DNA of 64,000 nucleotides, from the NCBI RefSeq assembly GCF_040676675.1, contig NZ_JBFAPK010000033.1, positions 31,348-95,347 of the forward strand. Reading direction: 5' to 3'. Numbering within the stretch: position 1 is the stretch's first letter; each line of letters starts with the position of its first letter. The stretch is from JBFAPK01 sp040676675 (lineage in GTDB: Bacteria > Actinomycetota > Actinomycetes > Mycobacteriales > Micromonosporaceae). Positions 1 to 8,539 of this stretch are shown piece after piece. The notes beneath the pieces are model-generated. The model did no database searches. It was given only the letters and a program-made list of their open reading frames with translations, and was not told the DNA's origin. The translations under genes and the position numbers were made by a program.

Positions 1-272
1 TTGGCGATCAGGAAGATCGCGATCGCCACGATGATGATCAGTACCGCCGCGCCGGCGGCCATTGTCACGCCGCGGAAGAGCCGCTCGGCTCCGAAGGCCT
101 GCCGTCGGGGCAACGCGTCGCCGCCACCGAGACCCCCTCCGTCCGGAACCCGGGTCGGCGGGGTGGGTGAGAGGTCGGCCGGATGCGCCGCACCGGCGGA
201 ACGGGCGTGACTGGTGGTCACGCTCGTCCCGCCGGTGGCTGCGTCGGCCGAGCGGGGAGGGATATCGCCCAT
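1..272 (-). CDS. pstC: Phosphate ABC transporter permease PstC, N-terminal part (cut by window edge)
   Basis: This is the first 90 codons of an inner-membrane permease of the high-affinity phosphate importer PstSCAB. Reading leftward from ATG at 272, about 60 residues of Pro/Gly/Ser-rich cytoplasmic tail are followed by an AERLFRGVTMAAG-type stretch and a hydrophobic run (AAVLIIIVAIAIFLIA) that looks like the first PstC membrane helix. It lies 53 bp downstream of pstS on the same strand, the usual pstS-pstC order. The assignment rests on the motif around the first helix and the pstS neighbour; the transmembrane core is outside the window. Confidence 0.85.
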   Translation of the reverse strand, partial: MGDIPPRSADAATGGTSVTTSHARSAGAAHPADLSPTPPTRVPDGGGLGGGDALPRRQAFGAERLFRGVTMAAGAAVLIIIVAIAIFLIA

Positions 273-325
273 CTGCTCGCTCGCTCCGTTGACGAAGGTA
301 TGTGTCGGATCTCTAGCTGGTCAGC

Positions 326-1423
326 TCAGGCGAGGTTCTTGACCGCGGCCTCGACCTTGGTACGGACCGACTCCGGCAGCGGGGCGTAGCCGAGCTCGCC
401 CAGCGCCTGCTGGCCCTCGCTGCTGGCGGTGTAGCCGAGGAAGCCCTTCACCACGTTGAGCTTGTCGGCCGCGAGGCCCTTGCTGCAGACGATCTCGTAG
501 GTCACCAGCACGATCGGGTACGCGCCGGCCTCCTTGGTGGCGTAGTCGATCGACATCTGCAGGTCGTCGCCCTGGCCGGTGACCTGGGCGCCGGCGATGG
601 TCTTACCGGCCGACTCGGGGGTCAGCTCGGCGAACTCGCCGGCCCCGTTGCCGATCTTGGCCTTCTTGAGCTGCGAGTTCTCGGCGAACGACAGCTCGAC
701 GTAGCCGATGGCGCCCTCGGTGCTCTTGATCTTGCTCGCCACGCCGTCGGACTTCGCCGCGCCGACGCCGCCCGGGGCCTTCCACTCCTTGGCGTTGCCG
801 AAGGTCCAGTCGGCCTCGGCGGTCTTGGAGAGGAACTTGGTGAAGTTGTCGGTGGTGCCGGAGGAGTCCGAGCGGTGCACGGCCTGGATCGCGGTGGACG
901 GCAGGGTCGCGCCCGGGTTGTCCGCCTTGATCGCGGCGTCGTCCCACTTGGTGATCTTGCCGGCGAAGATCTGCGCCAGGGTGGCCGGCTTGAGCTGCAG
1001 GTTGTCCACGCCGAGGTTGTAGCTGACCGCGATCGGCCCGATCACCATCGGCAGGTGGATCGCCTTGCCGCCGGTGCACTTGGCGTCGGCCTTCGGCTGC
1101 TCGTCGGCGGCCTTGAGCGGCGAGTCCGAGCCGGCGAAGTCGGCGGTGCCGGCGATGAAGGCCTGGATGCCCGCGCCGGAGGCGGTCGATTCGTAATTGA
1201 CCTTGGCGTCGGCGCACTTCTGCTGGTACGCCTTCGTCCACTCGTCCATCGCGTTCTTCTGGGCGGAAGAACCCTGCGCGTTGACCGTGCCGGTGGCGCA
1301 GTCGGCCGCAGCGGACCCGGAGGCCGACCCGCTGGGCTCGTTATTGTCCGAGCCGCACGCGCCGAGCGCGAGCGTCGCGGTCAGCGCGAGGCAGGCAACA
1401 AGGCCGTGCCGCTGGAGCTTCAC
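326..1423 (-). CDS. pstS: Phosphate-binding lipoprotein PstS
   Basis: Extracytoplasmic phosphate-binding component of the Pst ABC importer. From the GTG at 1423 the protein is about 365 aa with a lipoprotein signal: MKLQRHG, a hydrophobic stretch, then LALGAC with the lipidated Cys at about residue 23. The body shows PstS signatures, including a GAGIQAFIAG phosphate-loop-like segment, DSPL and the SDSSGTTDNFTKFL region that binds phosphate in this family. Upstream in-frame TTG (1447) and ATG (1444) exist, but GTG 1423 has a GAAGGG Shine-Dalgarno about 10 nt upstream and gives a better signal peptide. A PHO box lies about 120 bp upstream, so phosphate-starvation control by PhoP is expected. 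pstC follows. Confidence 0.93.
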   Translation of the reverse strand: MKLQRHGLVACLALTATLALGACGSDNNEPSGSASGSAAADCATGTVNAQGSSAQKNAMDEWTKAYQQKCADAKVNYESTASGAGIQAFIAGTADFAGSDSPLKAADEQPKADAKCTGGKAIHLPMVIGPIAVSYNLGVDNLQLKPATLAQIFAGKITKWDDAAIKADNPGATLPSTAIQAVHRSDSSGTTDNFTKFLSKTAEADWTFGNAKEWKAPGGVGAAKSDGVASKIKSTEGAIGYVELSFAENSQLKKAKIGNGAGEFAELTPESAGKTIAGAQVTGQGDDLQMSIDYATKEAGAYPIVLVTYEIVCSKGLAADKLNVVKGFLGYTASSEGQQALGELGYAPLPESVRTKVEAAVKNLA

Positions 1424-1539
1424 CTGAGGGGTTTCCCTTCGCATCAAACGGACCGCCGGAGTCCTGTCTGACCCCGGGGACCGGCCTGGTTCACCGGTTA
1501 CTACGCAAGCTAGGAGCGCCAGGTAGACGGTTCGCCGGT

Positions 1540-1561
1540 CGCGAATGAACGAGGGGTGAAC
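1540..1561 (-). promoter_or_regulatory. PHO box (PhoP operator) upstream of pstS
   Basis: Read on the minus strand, two 11-bp direct-repeat units stand side by side: GTTCACCCCTC (1561-1551) then GTTCATTCGCG (1550-1540). This matches the actinobacterial PHO box pattern GTTCACC-N4-GTTCATT-N4 bound by PhoP. It is oriented toward pstS, about 120 bp before the GTG. A further GTTCAC half unit lies at 1611-1616. Confidence 0.8.
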
Positions 1562-1698
1562 AAGTACCGCCGGCTGAATGTCCAGAAACCGAGGACGAGC
1601 TGTCCGTTTCGTGAACTGAGGGGCCGGCGGTGCCTATGTCGGATATGGCGTCACAGCCGGGGGCGCGCGGCGCGTTCCGGCAGGTGAGGCGGTACGAG

Positions 1699-2706
1699 TC
1701 AGCCTCGGCGGTACCGCACGTCGGTCGACCAGCGGGCGAACCCGGCGCGCCGGTAGAGCGCCACCGCCGCGGTGTTGCTCTCGTCGACGTAGAGCATCAC
1801 CCGCCGCAACCCCCGCTCCCGCAGGTGACGCAGGCCCGCCACGGTGAGTGCGCGGCCCAGACCCAGCCCGTGCGTCTCGGGGTGCACGCCCAGCACGTAC
1901 ACCTCGCCGATCGGCCACGCGCGGTCGGCGGTCTCCGGCGCGTCGGCCGCCACGATGCCCGGCGCCGTCGCGTCGGCGGGCCGCCGGTCGTCGACCGTCG
2001 CGTCGGCGGGCCGCTCCGCGCCGTGCACCTTCGTCCAGTGGAAGCCCAGCAGCCGCCCCGTCGACTCCTCGACCGCGAGCAGGAAACCCGCCGGGTCGAA
2101 CCACGGCTCGGCGAAGCGGGCGCGCAGGTCCTCCCGCGTCCAGCGGCCCTGTTCCGGATGGTCGGCGAAGGCCCGCCGGTTGACCTCCAGCCACGCCTCG
2201 TCGTCCTCGCCCGGACGGAACGCGCGCAGTGAGACACCGGCCGGCAGCACCGGCTCCGGGAGCGGCTCCCCCAGCGGCCGGCGCAGCGTCCACAGCTCCC
2301 GTACCCGCCGGAAGCCTCGGTCCAGGCCGAGCGCGGCGGCGCCCGGATGGTCGCCGTGGGCCCAGACCTCCACCGGCCCGTTGGCGTCGCGGATGACCGC
2401 GTCGAGCAGGGCCGCGCCGAGACCCCGGTGCCGGCGCAGCGGGTGGACGACCAGCTCCGCCGCCGTGCCGTCGGCGCCCGTCTCGACCTGCGCGTACCCG
2501 GCCAGCGCGCCGTCGGGGTCCCGGACCGTCAGGTGCCGTACGCCCGTGTCGCCGGCGTGCTTGAGCCGCAGCACCCCGTCCTCGGAGACCGGTTCCGCGC
2601 CGTCGGCGTCGGCCGCGACCGCGAGCAGGGCCAGTACCTCGCGGATCGCGTCGCCGGAGGGAAGTTCGTTCTCGTACGCCGTCACAGGCTCAGCCGCGCC
2701 GCTCAC
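1699..2706 (-). CDS. mshD: Mycothiol synthase MshD
   Basis: Catalyses the last step of mycothiol synthesis, acetylating Cys-GlcN-Ins with acetyl-CoA. The 335-aa protein has the MshD layout of two tandem GNAT folds. The N-terminal domain (about 20-150) carries VVHPLRRHRGLGAALL, and the C-terminal domain (about 155-330) carries GEVYVLGVHPETHGLGLGRALT and LYVDESNTAAVALYRRAGF, the latter matching the MshD acetyl-CoA-binding signature. Start is GTG. An alanine/aspartate-rich insertion near residues 235-260 looks lineage-specific. mshA lies at the other end of the window, so two steps of the pathway are represented. Confidence 0.95.
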   Translation of the reverse strand: MSGAAEPVTAYENELPSGDAIREVLALLAVAADADGAEPVSEDGVLRLKHAGDTGVRHLTVRDPDGALAGYAQVETGADGTAAELVVHPLRRHRGLGAALLDAVIRDANGPVEVWAHGDHPGAAALGLDRGFRRVRELWTLRRPLGEPLPEPVLPAGVSLRAFRPGEDDEAWLEVNRRAFADHPEQGRWTREDLRARFAEPWFDPAGFLLAVEESTGRLLGFHWTKVHGAERPADATVDDRRPADATAPGIVAADAPETADRAWPIGEVYVLGVHPETHGLGLGRALTVAGLRHLRERGLRRVMLYVDESNTAAVALYRRAGFARWSTDVRYRRG

Positions 2707-2744
2707 GCCCCCACGGTATCCGCCCGGGCCGGGGCCTCGGCGCG

Positions 2745-2795
2745 GTGGCTCGGGGCCGACGGGCAGTGGCTCGGGGCCGACGGGCAGCGGCTCGG
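2745..2795. repeat. 21-bp tandem repeat between deacetylase and mshD
   Basis: Two perfect copies of a 21-bp unit beginning GTGGCTCGGGGCC (2745-2765 and 2766-2786) are followed by a partial third copy. The array fills the 92-bp gap between the deacetylase stop and the mshD start. No function is evident; it may arise from slippage. Confidence 0.7.
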
Positions 2796-2798
2796 GCC

Positions 2799-3947
2799 TC
2801 AGCGCGGCGGCTCGGCGTCGACGGGCAGCGCGGCGAGCCGGAAGCGTTCGGTCAGCTCCGGCAGCATCCAGCGGAGCGCGTCGAGGGTCCCCGTCCGGTC
2901 GCCGCCGCCGTCGTGCAGCAGGACGATGGAGCCGGGCCCGGTCTCGGAGGTGACCGTGTGCACGATGCTCTCCGGCCCCGGCAGGCGCCAGTCCTGTGGG
3001 TCGACGGCCCAGCCGAGCGAGGTCATCCCGAGCCGGCCGGCCACCTCGACCACCCTGGTGGTCCAGTTGCCGCCCGGCTGCCGGAAGTAGGCGATGGGGG
3101 TACCGGGCGCGGCGGACTCGATGGCCTCGCTGGTGCGGCGCAGATCGGCCTCGATCTCCTCCGGGTCCTGGTGGCCCAGTTCCAGGTCGTGGGACCAGGA
3201 GTGGTTGCAGAGCGTGTGCCCCTCGGCGACGATCTCGCGGACCAGTTCCGGATGTTGCTCGACGTTCTCGCCGATCAGGCAGAAGGTCGCCTTGACCTGG
3301 TACCGGCGCAGCAGCGCCAGAGTCTGCGGCGTGTACTCCGGACTCGGGCCGTCGTCGAAGGTGAGCGCGACGTACCCGGCGCCGGTGGTCTGCCAGCTTC
3401 CGGCGGGGCCGTCCGGCTCCGCGCCGAGCCGGTAGAGCGGATCGGTTCCGGCGGACTCCGCGTTCGGCCGCGGGTTCGACGGCGCGCTCGGGGCGACCCG
3501 GCCCGCGGGCGGGTCGTCCGGTCCGGGGAGCATGTCGGGGTCGGCGGGCGGGGGCGCGGGCACCTCGCCCGGCCGCTCCCCGGGGGTGCGGACCGGTTCG
3601 GCGGCCCGGCCGGTGCGCGGCAGGTCGGCGTCCCGGCCCGGCAGGTCGGACCGGGTACCCGGCAGGTCGGGCCGGCTACCCGGCAGGTCGGACCGGGTGC
3701 CCGGCAGGTCGGGCCGCGACGCCGGCGGCGCCGGCTCCGACGAGGCCACGGCCGCGAGCGGCTGGGTCTGTTCCGGCGAATCCCGGCGCCCGAAGGTCTG
3801 CCCGATCGCGAACGCCGCCCCGAGCAGCGTGACCGCCACGAGCGCGACCAGGCCGAGCAGTTGCCGACTCGGCCCTGGCCGGCGCGGGCCCTGGTACCCG
3901 TGCCCGTAACCGTCGGTCCCGTGCTGCCCCCGTGCCCCTGCTGCCAC
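2799..3947 (-). CDS. Membrane-anchored polysaccharide deacetylase (NodB domain)
   Basis: Predicted metal-dependent de-N-acetylase acting on cell-wall or extracellular polysaccharide. Counting from GTG 3947 (382 aa) there is a short cytoplasmic tail, one membrane helix at about 29-50, a Pro-rich linker, and a C-terminal NodB domain at about 190-375. The catalytic motifs are present: TFDDG (196-200; Asp198/199), HSWSH (His249, His253), RQPGGNW and LLHDGGGDR. The linker holds repeated DLPG-S/T-R-x-DLPG units encoded by an imperfect 18-bp repeat around 3617-3720. GTG 3947 is chosen because AGAGGAGG lies 5 nt upstream; an in-frame TTG at 3977 has no such site. Confidence 0.88.
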   Translation of the reverse strand: MAAGARGQHGTDGYGHGYQGPRRPGPSRQLLGLVALVAVTLLGAAFAIGQTFGRRDSPEQTQPLAAVASSEPAPPASRPDLPGTRSDLPGSRPDLPGTRSDLPGRDADLPRTGRAAEPVRTPGERPGEVPAPPPADPDMLPGPDDPPAGRVAPSAPSNPRPNAESAGTDPLYRLGAEPDGPAGSWQTTGAGYVALTFDDGPSPEYTPQTLALLRRYQVKATFCLIGENVEQHPELVREIVAEGHTLCNHSWSHDLELGHQDPEEIEADLRRTSEAIESAAPGTPIAYFRQPGGNWTTRVVEVAGRLGMTSLGWAVDPQDWRLPGPESIVHTVTSETGPGSIVLLHDGGGDRTGTLDALRWMLPELTERFRLAALPVDAEPPR

Positions 3948-4060
3948 AGCCGCCTCCTCTGGCGAAGATTCGACCAAAGGATAAGTACGCTTTGCCGGTT
4001 ATTAGGGAATTTCGGATTCCGGGTCGCCCGACGGTGTCCCCCGGCCGGCGGGGAACGGCA

Positions 4061-4104
4061 GAACGCCGCCCGCACCGGCGGAGGGCCGGCGGCGGACGGC
4101 GTTC
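4061..4104 (-). terminator. Hairpin downstream of glnR
   Basis: GAACGCCGCCCGC (4061-4073) pairs with GCGGACGGCGTTC (4092-4104) with one mismatch, and a CCGGC/GCCGG stem is nested inside. It sits 30 bp after the glnR stop and has no T-run, as is common for actinobacterial terminators. Confidence 0.6.
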
Positions 4105-4134
4105 GACGGAGGGTCGGACGGGCAGCGGAGCGGG

Positions 4135-4848
4135 TCAGACGGGCAGCGGAGCCGGCTCGGAGTCGGGCAGCGAGCGGGACGGCGGTACGACGAACTTGTA
4201 GCCCACCTGCCGGACCGTACCGATCATCGACTCGTACTCGGAGCCGAGCTTGGCGCGCAGCCGCCGCACGTGGACGTCGACCGTGCGGGTACCGCCGAAG
4301 TAGTCGTAGCCCCAGACCTCGCGCAGCAACTGGTCCCGGGTGAAGACCCGACCCGGGTGCTGGGCGAGGAACTTGAGCAGCTCGAACTCCTTGTACGTCA
4401 GGTCGAGCGGGCGGCCCTTGAGCTTGGCCGCGTAGGTGTCCGGGTCGATGCTCAGCTCGCCGGCGCGGATCGAACCGCCGCCGCCGCTGGTGGCGTTGCT
4501 GAGGCGGCCGACGGCGAGCCGCAGCCGGGCCTCGACCTCGGCCGGACCGGCGCTGGCGAGGATCACGTCGTCCACGCCCCAGTCGGCGTTCAGGGCGATC
4601 AGGCCGGCCTCGGTGACGACCGCCACCAGCGGTACGCCGAGCCCGGTCGCGTGCAGCATCCGGCAGGTGGCGCGGGCCTCGCTGAGCTCGGAGCGGGCGT
4701 CGACCAGCACGGCGTCCGGGCTCGGGCCGGAGACCAGCGTGCGGACGTCGCGCGGGGCGGTACGCACCGAGTGGGGGAGCAGGTCGAGGGCGGGCAGTAC
4801 GGCGGACGGCTCACCCGCGCGTGCGGTCACCAGGAGCAGGATCTCCAC
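4135..4848 (-). CDS. glnR: Nitrogen response regulator GlnR (OmpR-type)
   Basis: Global transcriptional regulator of nitrogen assimilation in actinomycetes, acting on targets such as glnA, amtB and nir. The 237-aa protein has a degenerate receiver domain (about 1-115) with the LVDAR Asp50 retained, including the stretch ADWGVDDVILASAGPAEVEA typical of GlnR. A winged-helix domain (about 130-225) follows, with LKGRPLDLTYKEFELLKFLA, GRVFTRDQLLREVWG and TRTVDVHVRRLRAKLG. GTG 4848 follows GGAGGTGATTGC, a near-perfect ribosome binding site. The pst and mshD neighbours match the glnR region I recall from Streptomyces. Confidence 0.92.
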   Translation of the reverse strand: MEILLLVTARAGEPSAVLPALDLLPHSVRTAPRDVRTLVSGPSPDAVLVDARSELSEARATCRMLHATGLGVPLVAVVTEAGLIALNADWGVDDVILASAGPAEVEARLRLAVGRLSNATSGGGGSIRAGELSIDPDTYAAKLKGRPLDLTYKEFELLKFLAQHPGRVFTRDQLLREVWGYDYFGGTRTVDVHVRRLRAKLGSEYESMIGTVRQVGYKFVVPPSRSLPDSEPAPLPV

Positions 4849-5106
4849 GCAATCACCTCCGTCCCGGCGGCCCTCGGGCCGCGCGGTGGCCAGCGGAGTT
4901 CCGGCTCGGCCGGGGCGTACCGCTGGAGACTGGCGTCGGTCCCGGCGTCACTGGCGGGCAATCTGCGGTCGAGCCTAGCCGATATCCAGGTAAGGGCCGT
5001 CGGACGTGCGTCTGCTTTGCCTGTCTTGTCAGACATGAGGGCCAGGTTTTTACCTCGACGAAACCGTGACCAGCGAGCAACCCGTCCGGTCTGGCACGAT
5101 CGGGGC

Positions 5107-6378
5107 GTGTTCCCCTCAACGCCCCCCGAGGCCGGCCGCGACGGCTGGGCGGACGGCAACCGGATGGGCCCGCCCGGCCCGCCCCGCGGCGCGGCGCCGC
5201 GCGGCTACCCAGCCCGCCCCGGCCCGCAGGGTCCCCACGGCCCAGGCCCGGACGACCACCCGGGCGCGCCCCCGCGCGGCTACCCGCCCCGCCCCGGCCC
5301 GCAGGCACCCCAGGGCCCCGGCCCGGAGGACCACCCGGGTGGGCCCCCGCGCGGCTACCCGCCCCGCCAGGGCGGTCAGGCGCCACAGGGGCCGCAGCGC
5401 GGCCCGGACGACGACGCCCCGGGCCCGGCCGAGGAGCGGCGTGGCCGCAGCGGCCCCCGGCGGGCGCGGCGGGGCGGCAGCGCCCCGGTGCCGCGGGTGG
5501 ATCCCGACGTCGACGAGGACACCGACGCGGACGACGAGGAGGAGGTGGAGGTCGTCCCGGTCCGCCGGCTGCTCTCGGTGGCGATCGCCGGCTTCGCCGC
5601 GCTGCTCGGGGTGGGGCTGGTCTTCGGCGCGCAGACCGCCGGTCCCGGCAGTGCCCGCATCCCGTTCGCGATCGTCGTCTTCGGCGTACAGGTGCTCTTC
5701 GTGCTGGCCTGGACCATGGCCATGCGTCCCCCGGCGCTGCCGCTGGTGGCCGGGGTGGCGGTCGCGGTCGCCGCGATCGCCGACGTGGCCGCGGTGACCT
5801 CGCAGATCGCCGGCCTCGCCCCGCTCGGTTACGTGGCGGTCGCCGGCTTCGTCGCGGGCGTCCTCGGGCAGCTCGTCCGCCCCGCCGACCGGTCGCGGGT
5901 GACCGACTCGCTCGGTACCACCCTGCTCATCGTGGTCGGGGTGGTCGCCTTCGGGACGCTGATCGTGCTCAGCCGGGTGCCGGTCGGTACCCAGGCGATC
6001 TTCGTCTGCCTCACCGCGACCGCGGTCTCGCTGGCGGTGGCGCGGCTGACCGACGCGGTGCTGCCCTGGCCCCGGCTGGCGCCGCAGGTGCCGCGCGGCG
6101 CGGCCGGCGTGGTGCTCGGCGCGATGCTGGGCACGCTCGCGGCCGCCGTGATCGGCGGCATCGTGGTCGGGTTCACCCCCACCAGCGGCGCCGTGGTCGG
6201 CCTGGTCACGGCGACCGCCGCCGCGCTGGCCGACCTCGCGGTCGGGTACGCGGAGGCGGGCCGGCTCATGGCCGGCGAGCCGCCGACGATGTGGGTGGCC
6301 CGGCACATGCAGGGGCCGATCGGCGGCTTCGCCCTCGCGGCACCGGCCGCGTACGCCATGAGCAGGCTGTTTCTCTGA
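5107..6378 (+). CDS. Multi-spanning membrane protein with Pro/Gly-rich N-terminal repeats
   Basis: Unrecognised integral membrane protein, about 423 aa from GTG 5107. The first ~110 residues are disordered and hold a 24-25-residue motif of RGYPPRPGPQ.PQGPGP.DHPG type repeated about three times (nt about 5200-5390). An acidic patch (DVDEDTDADDEEEVEVV) precedes about eight hydrophobic segments ending at the C-terminus (SRLFL). No transporter or enzyme motif is visible. Proline-rich cytoplasmic tails of this kind often serve as protein-interaction tethers, which is inference only. The open frame extends upstream, but that part reads across the antisense strand of glnR and is not taken as coding. 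Confidence 0.7.
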   Translation: MFPSTPPEAGRDGWADGNRMGPPGPPRGAAPRGYPARPGPQGPHGPGPDDHPGAPPRGYPPRPGPQAPQGPGPEDHPGGPPRGYPPRQGGQAPQGPQRGPDDDAPGPAEERRGRSGPRRARRGGSAPVPRVDPDVDEDTDADDEEEVEVVPVRRLLSVAIAGFAALLGVGLVFGAQTAGPGSARIPFAIVVFGVQVLFVLAWTMAMRPPALPLVAGVAVAVAAIADVAAVTSQIAGLAPLGYVAVAGFVAGVLGQLVRPADRSRVTDSLGTTLLIVVGVVAFGTLIVLSRVPVGTQAIFVCLTATAVSLAVARLTDAVLPWPRLAPQVPRGAAGVVLGAMLGTLAAAVIGGIVVGFTPTSGAVVGLVTATAAALADLAVGYAEAGRLMAGEPPTMWVARHMQGPIGGFALAAPAAYAMSRLFL

Positions 6379-6514
6379 GCGGTCCCGGGGCGTCCGGTGG
6401 GCGCCCCGGCGGCTCGCCGTCCGGTGATTGGGAAGCGACGGACGCGGGTACCTTCCGAGCCCCGATCGGGGACAATTCTCCGGTCGAACAGACCGGTACG
6501 GACCAGGAGGCGGC

Positions 6515-7306
6515 GTGACGAGCGGCTATGCGGGGTACGAGGAACGGCCGGTCCGGCGGCGGCGCGGGCGGCGGGTGCTCATCGTCCTGCTCGTGCTGCT
6601 ACTCGTCCTGGTCGGGCTGCTGGTGGTGGCCGACCGGGTCGCCGCCAACTTCGCCGAGCGGACCATCGCCGAGCAGGTGAGCCAGGAGACCGCCAAGCAG
6701 AACGTGCGCTCCGCGCCGCCCGAGGTGGGGGTCGGCGGCTTCCCGTTCCTGACCCAGGTGGTCGCCGGCCGGTACGAGTCGATCTCGATCGTGCTCCGCG
6801 ACGTGCAGGGCGCGGTCGAGGGGAACAGCGTCAGCCTGCCGGAGTTGGACATCGACGCGCGCAGCGTGCACGCCAGCCTCGACACGCTCCGCTCCGGCCA
6901 GGGCGACGTCGTCGCGGACACGGTCGACGGCACCGCGACGATCAGCTACGACAGCGTCACCCAGCTCATCAAGCGGCCGGGCGTGAAGCTCGCCGAACGG
7001 AACGGCAAGCTCAACGTCACGGCGCCGCTTGAGGTCCTCGGCCAGCGGCTCACCGTCACCGGCGACGCCAACCTGACCGTCGAGAAGGGTCAGGTGGCGG
7101 TGCGGTTCGAGAACCTGACCGCCGACGGGCTGCCGGACATCCCGGCCGCCCGGGCGCTCGTCAACGCGTACGCCCGGCAGATCTCGATCGACATTCCCCT
7201 GCCCAAGCTGCCGTTCCAGCTGGTGGTGCGCGAGGTACGGGTCCAGCCGAACGGGCTGGCCGTGAGCGCGACGGCCAAGAACGTCACGCTCAACTCCGGG
7301 GCGTGA
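6515..7306 (+). CDS. DUF2993 (LmeA-like) envelope protein
   Basis: Predicted membrane-anchored lipid-binding envelope protein of about 263 aa. A basic N-terminus (RRRRGRR) is followed by one strongly hydrophobic helix (about 22-45), then an all-beta extracytoplasmic domain with VGGFPFLTQVVAGRYESI near the start, typical of DUF2993. LmeA of mycobacteria belongs to this family and binds phosphoinositides during lipomannan elongation; that role is only suggested here. GTG 6515 has AGGAGG upstream. Confidence 0.82.
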   Translation: MTSGYAGYEERPVRRRRGRRVLIVLLVLLLVLVGLLVVADRVAANFAERTIAEQVSQETAKQNVRSAPPEVGVGGFPFLTQVVAGRYESISIVLRDVQGAVEGNSVSLPELDIDARSVHASLDTLRSGQGDVVADTVDGTATISYDSVTQLIKRPGVKLAERNGKLNVTAPLEVLGQRLTVTGDANLTVEKGQVAVRFENLTADGLPDIPAARALVNAYARQISIDIPLPKLPFQLVVREVRVQPNGLAVSATAKNVTLNSGA

Positions 7307-7373
7307 CGGGTCGGTTTCCCGGATGCTGGTCCGCGGTCGAGTCCGGCGGTAGGCACTGGTAGGCTCCATCCTC

Positions 7374-7451
7374 ATGGGGACGCTCCTCACCAAACGGCGC
7401 GCGGTCGACCTGTGCCGCGTGGCCACCTGCCTGTGTCGCCCCGTCATCTGA
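7374..7451 (+). CDS. Cysteine-rich leader peptide upstream of sulfur genes
   Basis: A 25-residue ORF starting ATG 7374 (MGTLLTKRRAVDLCRVA...) and containing three Cys codons, two of them in a CLC cluster near the end. The R-R-x-V-D-L-x-R-x-A core followed by LCR matches small actinobacterial leader peptides found ahead of sulfur-assimilation genes, where translation through Cys codons is used to sense cysteine. The next gene is a thiosulfate sulfurtransferase and a hairpin begins 26 bp after the stop, so a cysteine-responsive attenuation role is likely. It is too short for ordinary ORF callers. Confidence 0.75.
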   Translation: MGTLLTKRRAVDLCRVATCLCRPVI

Positions 7452-7476
7452 CGGCGGGGCTGCTAATCAGGAAGAA

Positions 7477-7503
7477 TCACCGGCTCCCTGTTCCGGCCGG
7501 TGA
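7477..7503 (+). promoter_or_regulatory. Candidate attenuator hairpin after the leader peptide
   Basis: TCACCGGC (7477-7484) pairs perfectly with GCCGGTGA (7496-7503) around an 11-nt loop. It lies between the leader-peptide stop and sseA. It could be an attenuator or a structured 5' leader; a competing antiterminator was not worked out. Confidence 0.5.
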
Positions 7504-7689
7504 CGAGCTTTCTCTGAACCCCTTCCACGCCCGGCAGCGGCGCCGTCGCACAAACCCGTGATCCGTACTGCTATGGGTCCCGCGTGTGGGTGCGACCAGA
7601 CACGATCCGCTATCCACGCGCTGGCTCACTGTCACCGACCCGACCGTCGACACTCCGGTCGGGCACCATCCTCACCAGGGAGTGATCTG

Positions 7690-8538
7690 ATGAGTCGCGA
7701 CACCGCACTCGTCTCGGCCGACTGGGCCGAGAAGAACCTCGGCGCCGACGGCGTCGTCTTCGTCGAGGTCGACGAGGACACCACCGCCTACGACGCCGGC
7801 CACATCGCCGGCGCCATCAAGCTGGACTGGAAGACCGACCTGCAGGACCCGGTACGCCGGGACTTCGTCAACAAGAGCCAGTTCGAGGCGCTGCTCTCCG
7901 AGCGTGGCATCAGCAACGACGACACCGTCATCCTCTACGGCGGCAACAACAACTGGTTCGCCGCGTACGCGTACTGGTACTTCAAGCTCTACGGTCACCG
8001 CGACGTGAAGCTGCTCGACGGCGGTCGCAAGAAGTGGGAGCTGGACGCCCGCCCGCTGGTCAAGGAGGCGGTCACCCGCCCGGCGACCAGCTACGTCGCC
8101 AGCGAGCCGGACGTCTCCATCCGGGCCTTCCGGGACGAGGCCGTCGCCGCGATCGGCACCAAGAACCTCGTCGACGTGCGCTCGCCCGACGAGTACGCGG
8201 GCCGGCTGCTCGCCCCCGCGCACCTGCCCCAGGAGCAGGCGCAGCGGGCCGGCCACATCCCGACCGCGGTGAACGTGCCGTGGTCGAAGGCGGCCAACGA
8301 GGACGGCACCTTCAAGTCCGACGACGAGCTGCGGGAGATCTACGCGGCGGCCGGGCTGGACGACGGCAAGGACACCATCGCGTACTGCCGGATCGGCGAG
8401 CGCTCCTCGCACACCTGGTTCGTGCTCAAGGAGCTGCTCGGCCACCAGAACGTGAAGAACTACGACGGTTCGTGGACCGAGTACGGCTCCCTGGTGGGCG
8501 TGCCGGTCGCCCTCGGCGACGAGCCCGGGGAGGCGTGA
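7690..8538 (+). CDS. sseA: Thiosulfate sulfurtransferase (rhodanese)
   Basis: Transfers sulfane sulfur from thiosulfate to an acceptor; the homologous mycobacterial gene is named cysA or sseA. The 282-aa protein has the two-domain rhodanese fold. The N-terminal inactive domain (about 8-125) contains YDAGHIAGA and LLDGG, and the C-terminal domain (about 145-275) contains LVDVRSPDEY, AGHIPTAVNVPW and the active-site loop AYCRIGERS with catalytic Cys233. ATG 7690 is preceded by AGGGAGTG. It lies downstream of the Cys-rich leader and 1 nt before the DUF1416 gene, so the two are co-transcribed. Confidence 0.94.
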   Translation: MSRDTALVSADWAEKNLGADGVVFVEVDEDTTAYDAGHIAGAIKLDWKTDLQDPVRRDFVNKSQFEALLSERGISNDDTVILYGGNNNWFAAYAYWYFKLYGHRDVKLLDGGRKKWELDARPLVKEAVTRPATSYVASEPDVSIRAFRDEAVAAIGTKNLVDVRSPDEYAGRLLAPAHLPQEQAQRAGHIPTAVNVPWSKAANEDGTFKSDDELREIYAAAGLDDGKDTIAYCRIGERSSHTWFVLKELLGHQNVKNYDGSWTEYGSLVGVPVALGDEPGEA

Positions 8539-8539
8539 C

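Noticed and set aside
4270..5106. Upstream extension of the 5107 membrane protein frame back across glnR
   Set aside because: It runs antisense to a clear glnR gene with low-complexity translation; GTG 5107 gives a sensible N-terminus.
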